Positions 17,074 through 25,949 of a DNA stretch of 64,000 bases are shown one piece after another (within the stretch, counting starts at the first letter, position 1; each line of letters begins with the position of its first letter). Source of the stretch: Oscillospiraceae bacterium (GTDB taxonomy: Bacteria; Bacillota; Clostridia; Oscillospirales; Ruminococcaceae). The notes beneath the pieces are model-generated. The model saw nothing but the letters and a program-made list of their open reading frames with translations, searched no databases and was not told the origin of the DNA. The translations under genes and the position numbers were made by a program. The DNA lies in assembly GCA_900770285.1 (NCBI GenBank), contig CAAGJO010000032.1, positions 8,093 through 72,092 of the forward strand. Reading direction: 5' to 3'.

Positions 17074-19653
17074 CTATTTAGTTTCAGGTTTTTTAATTAT
17101 AAACTTTATCAACTGAATTACAAGCATTGCCCCAACAGCAAGAACATATATCATTCCATACATTCCTAATGAAAGTTTTGCAACTTTAAACAACCCTTTT
17201 ACTCCCGGAACAAGCAAAACAATATTCAGCAAAATCATTCCTGCTGCAAACGCCATTATTCCGTATTTATTATTAAACATTCTCTTTGTAAATATAACCG
17301 GTTCCTGTGCCTTACAGCTAAATCCATGGAACAGTCTTGACATACAAAGTGTTGCAAAAGCCATTGTGCTTGCGGCAGCTGCACCGCCAAATGAATTTCC
17401 CAGATAAAAAGCTATCACCGTTGCAACAGCTATAACCACACCCATCCAAGATATATTGCACATAAACGGTTTTGTGAGAATTGACTCATCTGCTTTTCTT
17501 GGTTTATATCTCATAACAGCGTCGGTGTGAGGCTCAAGACCCAAAGCTATAGCAGGAAGCGAATCAGTAAGCAGATTTATAAACAGCAGATGTATAGGCT
17601 CAAAAGGTACTGAAAGTCCTGCTATTGAGCAGAACAAAACCACCAGAATTCCTGCCAGATTTCCCGAAAGCAAGAACAGTATAGATTTTTTAATATTATC
17701 ATAGATATTTCTGCCATTATTTACAGCCTTTACAATAGTTGCAAAGTTATCATCGCCCAGAACCATAGCTGCGGCATTTTTGGAAACCTCTGTTCCCGTA
17801 ATGCCCATTGCAACGCCAACATCAGCTTGTTTCAGGGCAGGAGCATCATTTACACCATCGCCTGTCATTGCAACAATGCAGTTATTTTTCTGCCATGCTT
17901 TTACAATTCTTATCTTATGTTCAGGTGTTACTCTGGCATATACAGATTTATTCTTTACAAAGTCAACTAGTTCTTCATCTGTATATTTATCAAGTTCCGA
18001 ACCTTCAATTGCCTCAGAATAATCATCAAGTATTCCAATTTCCTTTGCAATTGCAGCTGCTGTAGTGATATGGTCGCCTGTAATCATAATAGGCTTTATG
18101 CCGGCTTCTTTACATTCTGCAACAGCTTGCGCTGATTCAATTCTTGGAGGATCCATCATTGCAATTAAGCCCATATACTCCAAGTCATACTCATCTTCAA
18201 CAGTTATTTCACTCTTATCCAGCTTTTTAAATGCAAAGCATAATGTTCTCAAGCCCTGTTCAGCGAACTCTTCAACCTGCTTTATAATTTCTGACTTTAC
18301 ATCTTGTGTGCAATTCATTATGTGAACAAGTACATCAGCTGCACCCTTAGTAAACATTATATTTTCGCCGTTGCATACATTTAAAGTCGACATCAGCTTA
18401 CGGTCGGAATCAAAGGGTACTTCGCTTATGCGTTTATAGCTTTTACGCATTTCTTCATAGTCCATATATTCAAGCGAAGCATAATTTATTAAAGCTGTTT
18501 CAGTAGGATCTCCAATTTCAACTCCGTCCCTGCACTGAGAGTCATTGCAAAGCACAGACGCAGTTATAAGCTGTTTTACGTCTGTGTCTTCTGCATTTGC
18601 GTCCTCTGCCTTTGTTACAGTTCCCTTTGCCGAAATCTGTCTTACTGTCATTTTATTCTGAGTAAGCGTTCCGGTTTTATCAGAGCAAATTACAGAAACA
18701 GAGCCTAAGCCTTCAACAGCCTGCAGTTTTCGTATAATAGCGTTTTCCTTTGCCATTTTCTGTGTACCCAATGACAAAACTATAGTTACAATAGAGCTGA
18801 GGGCCTCAGGAATTGCTGCAACAGCCAAAGCAATAGCAAACATAAGAGAATGTATAACTGCGTCTCCACGAATTAAATTCAAAGCAAACACAATGGCACA
18901 GAGAATAATTATTCCAACAGAAAGCTTTTTGCCGAAATTATCCATAGAATTCTGCAAAGGTGTTTTTCTTTCCTCTGCATTCTGAATGAGCGATGCAATC
19001 TTGCCGACTTCTGTTGCCATTCCCACATCGGTTATAAGAACCTTTCCACGGCCATAGGTCACAAAGCTGCCGGAATAAACCATGTTCGCACGTTCTGCAA
19101 GAGGTTTATCCTCAGAAATATCACCTGTATACTTTTCAACATTTGTACTTTCACCCGTAAGAGCGCTTTCATTAACCTGCAATGATGCAGATTCTATAAG
19201 TCTGCCGTCCCCGGGAATCTGATCTCCTGCCTCAATTATTGCCACATCTCCTACGACTACCTCTTCAGAATTTATAACGATAGCCTGACCGTTACGCAGC
19301 ACTTTTGCACATGGTGACGAAAGCTCCTTTAAGTTTTCCAATGACTGCTCTGCTTTCACTGTCTGGACAGTACCAAGAACTGCGTTCATTGTTATTACTG
19401 CCACAATTACAATAAGGCTTTCCCAATCTCCCATAAAGGCAGAAATTATTGCTGATATAATCAGTATTATGACCATAAAATCCTTATACTGTTCCAAGAA
19501 AATTCTCAGCAGACTTTTCTTTTTCCCTTCGGTTATTTTGTTTTTTCCAAACTGCTCGGCATTTTTCAATGCCTGTTCAGATGTCAGTCCTTTTTTCGTT
19601 GAACTAACCTCTGAATAAATCTCCTCAAGGCTTTTTCTGTAAGCATTTTGCAT
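17074..19653 (-). CDS. Cation-transporting P-type ATPase (Ca2+/Mn2+ efflux type)
   Basis: A complete P2-type ATPase of 859 residues. The parts appear in order: N-terminal cation-ATPase domain, M1-M2, actuator with the TGES loop (NESALTGEST), M4 with AAIPEALSSI, phosphorylation motif CSDKTGTLTQNK, nucleotide-binding domain (FTKGAADVL), hinge with MTGDGVNDAPALKQADVG, and six C-terminal helices. The PEAL/P-domain pattern fits Ca2+/Mn2+ pumps of the SERCA/PMR1 group. The yybP-ykoY riboswitch just upstream argues that Mn2+ export is its main job in this cell (inference). Of three clustered ATGs I take the third, 9 bases after AAAGG; 19662 is possible. Confidence 0.9.
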   Translation of the reverse strand: MQNAYRKSLEEIYSEVSSTKKGLTSEQALKNAEQFGKNKITEGKKKSLLRIFLEQYKDFMVIILIISAIISAFMGDWESLIVIVAVITMNAVLGTVQTVKAEQSLENLKELSSPCAKVLRNGQAIVINSEEVVVGDVAIIEAGDQIPGDGRLIESASLQVNESALTGESTNVEKYTGDISEDKPLAERANMVYSGSFVTYGRGKVLITDVGMATEVGKIASLIQNAEERKTPLQNSMDNFGKKLSVGIIILCAIVFALNLIRGDAVIHSLMFAIALAVAAIPEALSSIVTIVLSLGTQKMAKENAIIRKLQAVEGLGSVSVICSDKTGTLTQNKMTVRQISAKGTVTKAEDANAEDTDVKQLITASVLCNDSQCRDGVEIGDPTETALINYASLEYMDYEEMRKSYKRISEVPFDSDRKLMSTLNVCNGENIMFTKGAADVLVHIMNCTQDVKSEIIKQVEEFAEQGLRTLCFAFKKLDKSEITVEDEYDLEYMGLIAMMDPPRIESAQAVAECKEAGIKPIMITGDHITTAAAIAKEIGILDDYSEAIEGSELDKYTDEELVDFVKNKSVYARVTPEHKIRIVKAWQKNNCIVAMTGDGVNDAPALKQADVGVAMGITGTEVSKNAAAMVLGDDNFATIVKAVNNGRNIYDNIKKSILFLLSGNLAGILVVLFCSIAGLSVPFEPIHLLFINLLTDSLPAIALGLEPHTDAVMRYKPRKADESILTKPFMCNISWMGVVIAVATVIAFYLGNSFGGAAAASTMAFATLCMSRLFHGFSCKAQEPVIFTKRMFNNKYGIMAFAAGMILLNIVLLVPGVKGLFKVAKLSLGMYGMIYVLAVGAMLVIQLIKFIIKKPETK

Positions 19654-19672
19654 TTTCATCATCCTTTCAAAT

Positions 19673-19739
19673 ATAAAAAGGCAAGGCCCTTATTGAAAAT
19701 TACAGATTCATCCTGTAACAATTCAATAAAAGTCTTGCC
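19673..19739 (-). terminator. Riboswitch-controlled terminator hairpin
   Basis: A long stem (GGCAAG with CTTGCC, TTATTGAA with TTCAATAA, TTACAG with CTGTAA) is followed by TTTTT on the minus strand. Its 5' arm is the conserved GCAAGAC end of the aptamer, so ligand-bound aptamer and terminator are mutually exclusive. Confidence 0.8.
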
Positions 19740-19818
19740 ACTTAGTTATGAAGCGGATCATCATCTGATCGTCCTGACGCAGACATAAACAGAGAAATCT
19801 GTTGGCTACTCTCTTTTA
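19728..19818 (-). ncRNA. yybP-ykoY (manganese) riboswitch
   Basis: The leader of the P-type ATPase gene carries both conserved ends of this class: AAAAGAGAGTAGCC at the 5' side (19805-19818) and GGCAAGACTTTT at the 3' side (19728-19739), with two helical arms between them. AAAAG pairs with CTTTT as the basal stem. The class senses Mn2+ and turns on exporters. Mutual exclusion with the downstream terminator predicts gene activation by Mn2+. Confidence 0.85.
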
Positions 19819-19825
19819 CATACAT

Positions 19826-19854
19826 AGTATAACCGAAAATTCACGAAAAGTCAA
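19826..19854 (-). promoter_or_regulatory. Promoter of the riboswitch-ATPase transcript
   Basis: TTGACT (19849-19854), a 17-base spacer and TATACT (19826-19831) on the minus strand, ending 8 bases before the aptamer. The -35 overlaps the 3' end of the DUF1284 gene. Confidence 0.75.
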
Positions 19855-20230
19855 GATGTTTTTGCTGTTCAATGCAAATATTATTCCACTGACATTCTCC
19901 GCATACTTTTTTCCTCAATCCTGATTGTATAATATTTACCTTTGCAGAACCGAAAAAATAATCTGCACTGCATATTTCTCCATTAGAAAAACTACAGATT
20001 TCAGCAACATTTTTATCTTTGTTTTCCACATTGCACTGAGAATTACAACAACCATTTTCTGAATTAGGACAGCAGTTGCACACGCTGTCCTTTGAGAAAG
20101 TTACTTCAATCTGAGGATTGGTTTTCAAACTTTGAATAAGCCGGTTCATATTATCAACAAAGTCTTTACTATAACCATTTCCGCAAAAGAACTGAATACA
20201 CAATGCATGATGAGGTCTTAATTTTATCAT
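19841..20230 (-). CDS. DUF1284 domain protein
   Basis: A small Cys-rich protein (129 residues) of the DUF1284 family, recognised from its start MIKLRPHHALCIQFF-G-GYS and the clustered Cys residues (SVCNCCPNSENGCC, VCGECQWNNIC). About a dozen Cys suggest an Fe-S cluster or zinc (inference); the biochemical role is unknown. The ATG overlaps the bioY stop by 4 bases (ATGA), so it is co-translated with the biotin transporter. Confidence 0.8.
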   Translation of the reverse strand: MIKLRPHHALCIQFFCGNGYSKDFVDNMNRLIQSLKTNPQIEVTFSKDSVCNCCPNSENGCCNSQCNVENKDKNVAEICSFSNGEICSADYFFGSAKVNIIQSGLRKKVCGECQWNNICIEQQKHLDFS

Positions 20231-20775
20231 ATTTTTATCAGTTTTCTTAGTCTATTGGACAAAATAGCTGCCAAAGCTATTTTAATGGCATCAGGCAAAA
20301 TAAACGGTACCACACACCAGCCCAAAACTGTTCCAAGTCCTACTGCACCGGTGTTTCTGGCATAAACTACCATAAACCACACTGTTCCGATAGCATAGCA
20401 GACAAGCAGTCCCACAACCATAGATATAATTGTAACAACCAGCTTTCTTCCAAACAATTTTTCAATAAGCCACATAACGAGAGCCGAGAATATAAATCCT
20501 ACAATATATCCCCCCGTTGTTCCCATTATTGTTCCGAATCCTCCAGTAAATCCTGCAAAAACGGGGACTCCCACAGCACCCAGAATTATATACACCAGTG
20601 TTGCCACAGTACCCCATTTGCCTCCGAGCAAACCTACTGCAAGAAACACTGAAAATGTCTGCAAGGTAATTGGTACCTGTCCGATTGGAATTGATATCCA
20701 TGAACATACCGCCATAATCGCAACCATAAGTCCTGCCAAGCAAAGATAAATAACAGGACTTTTTTTCTTTGTCAA
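20227..20775 (-). CDS. bioY: BioY biotin transporter (ECF S component)
   Basis: The substrate-binding membrane subunit for biotin, with about six helices. The family signature SIPIGQVPITLQTFSVFLA and a Gly-rich segment (GFGTIMGTTGGYIVGF) are present. No biotin synthesis or ECF ATPase genes are in the window, so this is a scavenging gene that uses a shared energising module elsewhere (inference). Starts: GTG at 20784 is only one base from AAGGA, so TTG at 20775, 10 bases from it, is preferred. A BirA-type operator overlaps the promoter. Confidence 0.88.
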   Translation of the reverse strand: MTKKKSPVIYLCLAGLMVAIMAVCSWISIPIGQVPITLQTFSVFLAVGLLGGKWGTVATLVYIILGAVGVPVFAGFTGGFGTIMGTTGGYIVGFIFSALVMWLIEKLFGRKLVVTIISMVVGLLVCYAIGTVWFMVVYARNTGAVGLGTVLGWCVVPFILPDAIKIALAAILSNRLRKLIKI

Positions 20776-20799
20776 CCTGATCACTTCCTTCTGTTTACT

Positions 20800-20853
20800 A
20801 TTGTAACATATATTTTGTTGTTTGTCAACCGTAATGATAAAAAAGGTTTACTA
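20800..20853 (-). promoter_or_regulatory. bioY promoter with BirA-type operator
   Basis: TTGACA (20823-20828), 17 bases and TACAAT (20800-20805) make the promoter. The -35 lies within an inverted pair TTGTCAACC (20822-20830), 14 bases, GGTTTACTA (20845-20853). That matches the layout of Gram-positive biotin-repressor sites (TTGTTAACC-N14/16-GGTTAACAA) with a few mismatches. Confidence 0.65.
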
Positions 20854-20867
20854 ACAATTTGAAACTT

Positions 20868-20900
20868 GAGCATTGCACCAAATAAATGATGCAATGCTCT
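20868..20900 (-). terminator. Hairpin after thrS
   Basis: A 10-bp stem (GAGCATTGCA with TGCAATGCTC) and 13-base loop lie directly after thrS; the T run is weak. Confidence 0.5.
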
Positions 20901-20906
20901 GATTAA

Positions 20907-22862
20907 TTATTTCTCATTTTTGGATTTTGTGCGAATCTCAATATCAAGCTTATTAATAGCATCGTCAACCGGAACAGCTCCAAGCTCGCCCTCTTTTCTT
21001 GAACGAACAGTTACGCTGTTTGATTCCATTTCTCTATCGCCAATAATAAACATATACGGAATACGCTCAAGACGTGATGCCTTAATCTTTGGTCCGATGT
21101 TTTCATCTCGGCTGTCAACAGTAACTCTCATTCCAAGCTCTGTCATCTTCTGAGCAATCTTATTGGCATATTCCACATGTTCTTCACCAATAGGCAGAAT
21201 TCTTGCCTGTTCAGGAGCAAGCCACAAAGGAAGAACACCGTTAAATCTTTCAAGCATATATGCCAATGTACGTTCATAGCATCCCAAAGATGTTCTATGA
21301 ATAATATAAGGAAGCTTTTTCTGTCCGTCCTTGTCAACATAGTACATTCCGAATCTCTCAGCAAGCAGCATATCAATTTGAATAGTTACAAGCGTATCTT
21401 CCTTACCGTATACATTTTTATACTGAATATCAAGCTTTGGACCATAGAATGCAGCCTCGTCAATTCCGATATCATAATCAACATTCAAATCATCGAGAAT
21501 TTTCTTCATAGCAGCCTGTGCATGATTCCACTGTTCAGCAGTACCCTCGTACTTATTATTCGGATTTGCCGGATCCCACTGTGAAAATCTGAAAGTGCAG
21601 TTTTCAAGCAGACCAACTGTATCCAGAAAGTACTTAGCAAGCTCAAGACATCCCTTAAACTCCTCTTCCAACTGGTCAGGACGAAGAATATAATGTCCCT
21701 CAGAAATTGTAAACTGACGAACTCTTATAAGACCGTGCATTTCACCGCTGTCCTCATTTCTGAACAGTGTTGATGTTTCTGTAAGTCTCATGGGGAGTTC
21801 ACGGTATGAACGCTGTTTATTCAAAAATACCTGATACTGGAACGGACATGTCATTGGTCGAAGTGCAAAACACTCTTTTTCCTCATCATAAGGATCTCCA
21901 AGTACAAACATACCGTCAAGGTAGTGATCCCAGTGTCCTGAAATCTTATACAATTCTCTTTTTGCAAAAAGCGGTGTTTTAGTAAGCATACAGCCCTTTG
22001 ACTGTTCAACATCTTCAACCCATCTCTGCAGAAGCTGAACAACTCTTGCTCCCTTTGGAAGCAAAATAGGAAGTCCCTGACCAATATAATCAACAGTTGT
22101 GAAATACTCAAGTTCACGGCCAATTTTATTATGATCACGAAGCTTAGCCTCTTCAAGTTCCTTCAAATGAGCGTCAAGCATTGATGCTTTAGGGAATGCA
22201 ACACCGTAAATTCTGGAAAGCTGTTTGCCGTCTTCAGCCTTACCCCAATATGCACCAGTGCATGACAAAAGCTTAACAGCCTTGATTGGTGCAATACTCA
22301 TAATATGAGGACCTGCACAAAGGTCAACAAAATCCCCCTGCTTATAGAATGAAAGCTTTTCGCCCCTGTCATCATGCTTGTGTATAAGTTCGACCTTATA
22401 ATCTTCCTTACGCTCTTCCATAAGCTTTAAAGCTTCGTCAGCAGCAAGTTCAAACCTTTCAAGCTCATAACCCTGCTTTGCAAGCTTTTTCATCTCAGCC
22501 TCAATAGCTGTCAGATCAGCTGGAGCAAATGGTTTTGCAACCTCAAAATCATAATAAAATCCGTTTTCTGTTGCAGGGCCTCTTGCCAGCTTAGCCTCAG
22601 GATATAAATTCTTAACAGCCTGAGCCATAAGATGTGACGCTGTATGCCAGAAAGTTTCTTTTCCTGCTTTTGAATCAAATGTAAGAACCTCAAATGTACA
22701 GTCATGGTCAATAACTGTACGGATATCCTTGACCTCTCCGTCAATTTTAACACAGCATGCAGCCTTATAAAGTCCCATACCTATGCCTTTTACGATTTCG
22801 CAGGCAGGCTGTGCATTTTCAATTTCACGGACACTGCCGTCTTTAAGTGTTAACTTAATCAT
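20907..22862 (-). CDS. thrS: Threonyl-tRNA synthetase
   Basis: Charges tRNA-Thr. The domains run in order: TGS (1-60), editing/SAD domain with the metal HxxxH (HTASHLMAQAV), class II catalytic core with motif 2 (FRNEDSGEMHGLIRVRQF) and the zinc-site Cys in RPMTCPFQY, motif 3 (GCYERTLAYMLE), and the HGTP anticodon-binding domain (QARILPIGEEHVEYANKIA). The length of 651 is typical. It starts 25 bases after the lipase-like gene and is the last gene of a T-box-controlled operon. Confidence 0.97.
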   Translation of the reverse strand: MIKLTLKDGSVREIENAQPACEIVKGIGMGLYKAACCVKIDGEVKDIRTVIDHDCTFEVLTFDSKAGKETFWHTASHLMAQAVKNLYPEAKLARGPATENGFYYDFEVAKPFAPADLTAIEAEMKKLAKQGYELERFELAADEALKLMEERKEDYKVELIHKHDDRGEKLSFYKQGDFVDLCAGPHIMSIAPIKAVKLLSCTGAYWGKAEDGKQLSRIYGVAFPKASMLDAHLKELEEAKLRDHNKIGRELEYFTTVDYIGQGLPILLPKGARVVQLLQRWVEDVEQSKGCMLTKTPLFAKRELYKISGHWDHYLDGMFVLGDPYDEEKECFALRPMTCPFQYQVFLNKQRSYRELPMRLTETSTLFRNEDSGEMHGLIRVRQFTISEGHYILRPDQLEEEFKGCLELAKYFLDTVGLLENCTFRFSQWDPANPNNKYEGTAEQWNHAQAAMKKILDDLNVDYDIGIDEAAFYGPKLDIQYKNVYGKEDTLVTIQIDMLLAERFGMYYVDKDGQKKLPYIIHRTSLGCYERTLAYMLERFNGVLPLWLAPEQARILPIGEEHVEYANKIAQKMTELGMRVTVDSRDENIGPKIKASRLERIPYMFIIGDREMESNSVTVRSRKEGELGAVPVDDAINKLDIEIRTKSKNEK

Positions 22863-22887
22863 TTTTAAATCCTCCTAAATTATTGTA

Positions 22888-24210
22888 TTAAAATCCTTTA
22901 TTTTTCAGATCGCTGACTAAATTAATATAGAATTCTCTTACATCAAAGCCTTTAATGTTTTCACGGTTAAGATCGATAACATCTCCATGAGAGATTCCTC
23001 TTTTACCGTTTGACGCAAGAAATATAAAGTTTTCTCCCCATTTCATCGAATCAACTGAAACAAGTCCGTCATTATCTCCGTCAAAATACTTTACAAGATG
23101 ATAAGACAAGTTAAGCGGAAACTTTCCGTTAACAGCCTTGTTTACTTTTGAACCAACACTTTGATAATAAACATCAGGAGCATCCTGACAAATGCTGTTT
23201 AATTCTTTGCAGTTTTTAGCCGTCAGATCAGTTACTGCTGAAATAAAATCAGGATTTGTATCTCCCAAAACTTTCAGAGCAGAATTATACTTTGAAGAAA
23301 CAGATTTTCTTAATGAATCCGATGCTTTATCCAACAAGTAATCTGCAAACTGACATCCTCTGTGGGGAGTATTTATTGTTGTTAAAGAAGCAACATATTT
23401 ATCAGCCCCAAGACAGCTTAAAGCATATCTTGCATCAAGTCCGCCTTTAGAATGTGCAATGATATTTACTTTTCCACACCCTGTTTCATCAACTATTTCC
23501 TTGATTTTATCACAAATCTCCTGAGCACAGCTTGCTACTGACGCCGCTGACTGCTGTGAGCCATAGTATATGACAGCACCATTTGTTTTTAAAGCATTGG
23601 GTATCCTTCCCCAGTAATTGAGATATTTAAAATCCCTGAAAAAGACTCCATGAACCAAGAGCAAAGGATATTTTGTTTTACAAATCTCACTGGTGGCTCT
23701 GCTGTTATCAAGTTCAAATTTATCACACTCAAACATATATTCTTCATCAGCGATTTTTATGGTTTTTATAAGCACAAAAATATTCAATACTGGAATCATT
23801 CCACATACCAATCCAACAACACGCCACTTAAGGCCCATTTGCACTGACGTAGTGTAAAGTCTTATTGTTCCGTCCCAAAACAAAATAAATTCAGCAATGA
23901 CTGCAACAATAGTATTTATTATAATATCTTTTGCACTGACATCAGAAAACCATATGAAATATACCAATAAAAAAATACTTGCTGTTGAAGTAATGATAAA
24001 CACTTTTAAAAGCTGAGTTGAACTTTTTAAAACATATAACCTTGAGGAATAGCTGTTTGTTTTTCTCACCGGTTTTATTAAAAATATCAGATACCATAAT
24101 ACAGGCAATATACTAAGCCAACCATTAAGATTCAACAGTTTTATTGCACCATAAAAATTCACAGATACAAAAGTTAGTAAAGACTGGAACATCAGAATTA
24201 TAACATTCAT
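22888..24210 (-). CDS. Membrane-anchored lipase/esterase-like alpha/beta hydrolase
   Basis: The first 150 or so residues hold about four membrane helices. Residues 180-440 form a lipase-like alpha/beta hydrolase: YPLLLVHGVFFRD gives the oxyanion loop, IIAHSKGGLDARY holds the nucleophile S254, DGDNDGLVSVDSMKWG the acid D381, and GISHGDVIDL the base H408. The last two resemble family I triacylglycerol lipases. A substrate among membrane lipids is an inference. The RBS GGGGAG precedes the ATG. It is the middle gene of a Thr T-box operon, 18 bases after the 110-residue membrane gene and 25 before thrS. Confidence 0.75.
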   Translation of the reverse strand: MNVIILMFQSLLTFVSVNFYGAIKLLNLNGWLSILPVLWYLIFLIKPVRKTNSYSSRLYVLKSSTQLLKVFIITSTASIFLLVYFIWFSDVSAKDIIINTIVAVIAEFILFWDGTIRLYTTSVQMGLKWRVVGLVCGMIPVLNIFVLIKTIKIADEEYMFECDKFELDNSRATSEICKTKYPLLLVHGVFFRDFKYLNYWGRIPNALKTNGAVIYYGSQQSAASVASCAQEICDKIKEIVDETGCGKVNIIAHSKGGLDARYALSCLGADKYVASLTTINTPHRGCQFADYLLDKASDSLRKSVSSKYNSALKVLGDTNPDFISAVTDLTAKNCKELNSICQDAPDVYYQSVGSKVNKAVNGKFPLNLSYHLVKYFDGDNDGLVSVDSMKWGENFIFLASNGKRGISHGDVIDLNRENIKGFDVREFYINLVSDLKNKGF

Positions 24211-24228
24211 AAGAATCTCCCCATGATT

Positions 24229-24561
24229 TTACAAATGGAATTTTATATAATCCAGCTGCCAGAGGGCGATATATACCCATGACAGAATTATAACCACAGT
24301 AATCAGATTGGATACCCATGTAAGTATTCGTTTGACTGTTGTATTGACTAAATCTTTTGTTGTTCCGTCTTGGACATTTACCTCTGCCAGCTGATGAAAA
24401 AAAGTGGAAAACCAATATGACATAATCATCAACGGAACAACAATCAGTACACCCAGATCAAACTGTATATTACCGCTGTATGCTTTATAGGTTATCATTG
24501 CTGAAACAATCATAACTACATATTCCAAAATACAAAACACAATTGCAAAAGCTTTTCTCAT
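24229..24561 (-). CDS. Small membrane protein, unknown
   Basis: I do not recognise this 110-residue protein. Hydrophobic stretches at about residues 5-22, 33-50 and 75-98 suggest three membrane helices. I start it at the ATG at 24561, nine bases after GGAG; the longer frame to 24591 would begin inside the T-box terminator. It is the first gene behind the T-box leader, ahead of the lipase-like gene and thrS, so it should rise when threonine is short. Confidence 0.65.
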   Translation of the reverse strand: MRKAFAIVFCILEYVVMIVSAMITYKAYSGNIQFDLGVLIVVPLMIMSYWFSTFFHQLAEVNVQDGTTKDLVNTTVKRILTWVSNLITVVIILSWVYIALWQLDYIKFHL

Positions 24562-24572
24562 AATACTTCTCC

Positions 24573-24821
24573 AAAAAATAAAAAGTCCCATGAAGAATTA
24601 ATCCTCATGGGACGATATAATCGTGGTTCCACCCAAATTCATACATATAAAATGCATCTCAAAAGTCATATAACGGTGACAATCCGATGTTTATTAAACA
24701 TACTCACAGGGTGGTATCTGATTTTTCCAACCTTGAAAATGCTTTCAGCCAATGGCATTAACTCTCTGTAAAAGTTATCCGAAAAACAGCTTCCCTGCTC
24801 AACGAGATAATTTATTAACTT
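24573..24821 (-). ncRNA. T-box leader, threonine-specific
   Basis: On the minus strand the leader holds a Stem I with AGAGAG and GCTGAAAGC elements, then a specifier loop AGATACCACC with codon ACC (Thr) at 24713-24715. The conserved T-box bulge sequence GGGTGGAACCACGA is at 24621-24634. The terminator is a near-perfect stem (24585-24613) followed by a T-rich run. Uncharged tRNA-Thr should pair with the T-box and prevent termination. The Thr specifier agrees with the thrS gene at the operon's end. Confidence 0.92.
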
Positions 24822-24827
24822 AACTTT

Positions 24828-24856
24828 AGTTTAACACCATTTATCTCTTTTGTCAA
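24828..24856 (-). promoter_or_regulatory. Promoter of the T-box operon
   Basis: TTGACA (24851-24856), a 17-base spacer and TAAACT (24828-24833) on the minus strand, between cysK and the T-box. Confidence 0.75.
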
Positions 24857-24870
24857 TAGCAAATTTCAAA

Positions 24871-25806
24871 TTAATCATTATACAAAGCAGTTGAAAGATA
24901 TCTTTCGCCTGTATCAGGGAGCAGTGCAACAATTGTCTTGCCTTTAGCCTCAGGTCTCTTTGCGATTTCCAAAGCTGCATACAAAGCCGCACCGGAAGAA
25001 ATACCCACAAGGAATCCCTCTGTCTTTGCAATTGCATTACCGGTTGCAAAAGCATTTTCATTAGAAACCGGCAAAACTTCGTCATAAATCTTGGTATCCA
25101 ATACATCAGGTACAAATCCTGCACCAATACCTTGTATTTTATGAGGTCCGCCAACGCCTTTTGAAAGTACAGGAGATGTTTCAGGCTCAACGGCAATTAC
25201 TTTAACATCAGGATTTTTGGATTTAAGATACTTGCCAACGCCTGTTACAGTTCCGCCTGTGCCTACGCCTGCTATAAAGTAATCAACCTTTCCGTTTGTA
25301 TCTTCCCAAATTTCAGGACCTGTTGTTTCAAAATGAACAGCAGGATTAGCAGGGTTTACAAACTGTCCCAGAATTACAGAGTCCTTAATTTCCTCATTAA
25401 GCTCATCTGCTTTTGCAATAGCACCTTTCATTCCCTTTGAGCCGTCAGTAAGAAAGATTTCAGCACCATAGGCTTTCAAAAGATTTCTTCTTTCAATACT
25501 CATTGTTTCAGGCATAGTCAAAATAACCTTATAGCCTTTTGAAATACCAATAGATGCAAGACCGATACCTGTGTTTCCTGATGTAGGTTCGATAATTGTA
25601 GCACCAGGCTTAAGAATACCTTTCTTTTCAGCATCTTCAATCATGCTCTTTGCAACTCTATCCTTAACGCTGCCCGCAGGATTAAAATATTCAAGCTTTG
25701 CAAGGATATCAACGCCCTCAACACCAAGCTTTCTAATCAAATTATTGACTCTGAAAATCGGAGTCCTGCCAACCAATTCAGAGATATTATTATAAATATT
25801 TGCCAT
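24871..25806 (-). CDS. cysK: Cysteine synthase (O-acetylserine sulfhydrylase)
   Basis: A PLP enzyme that makes cysteine from O-acetylserine and sulfide. The PLP lysine is in NPAGSVKDRVA (about K48), the substrate loop is PTSGNTGIGLA, and the phosphate-binding loop GVGTGGTVTGVGKYLK. At 311 residues it is a normal CysK. The ATG has AAAGGAAG upstream. It is transcribed alone from its own promoter. Confidence 0.95.
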   Translation of the reverse strand: MANIYNNISELVGRTPIFRVNNLIRKLGVEGVDILAKLEYFNPAGSVKDRVAKSMIEDAEKKGILKPGATIIEPTSGNTGIGLASIGISKGYKVILTMPETMSIERRNLLKAYGAEIFLTDGSKGMKGAIAKADELNEEIKDSVILGQFVNPANPAVHFETTGPEIWEDTNGKVDYFIAGVGTGGTVTGVGKYLKSKNPDVKVIAVEPETSPVLSKGVGGPHKIQGIGAGFVPDVLDTKIYDEVLPVSNENAFATGNAIAKTEGFLVGISSGAALYAALEIAKRPEAKGKTIVALLPDTGERYLSTALYND

Positions 25807-25849
25807 AGAAATCTTCCTTTCTTGTCATTGTATTTTTTACTATAATTAC

Positions 25850-25878
25850 ATAATACTACTTAATTCCTACAATGTCAA
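25850..25878 (-). promoter_or_regulatory. cysK promoter
   Basis: TTGACA (25873-25878), a 17-base spacer and TATTAT (25850-25855) on the minus strand. Confidence 0.7.
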
Positions 25879-25949
25879 TATGAATATTAAGTTTTCTACT
25901 ATATTAACAACAAAGCAAGTATTTATATCTCATATTTTAGTCAATACAG

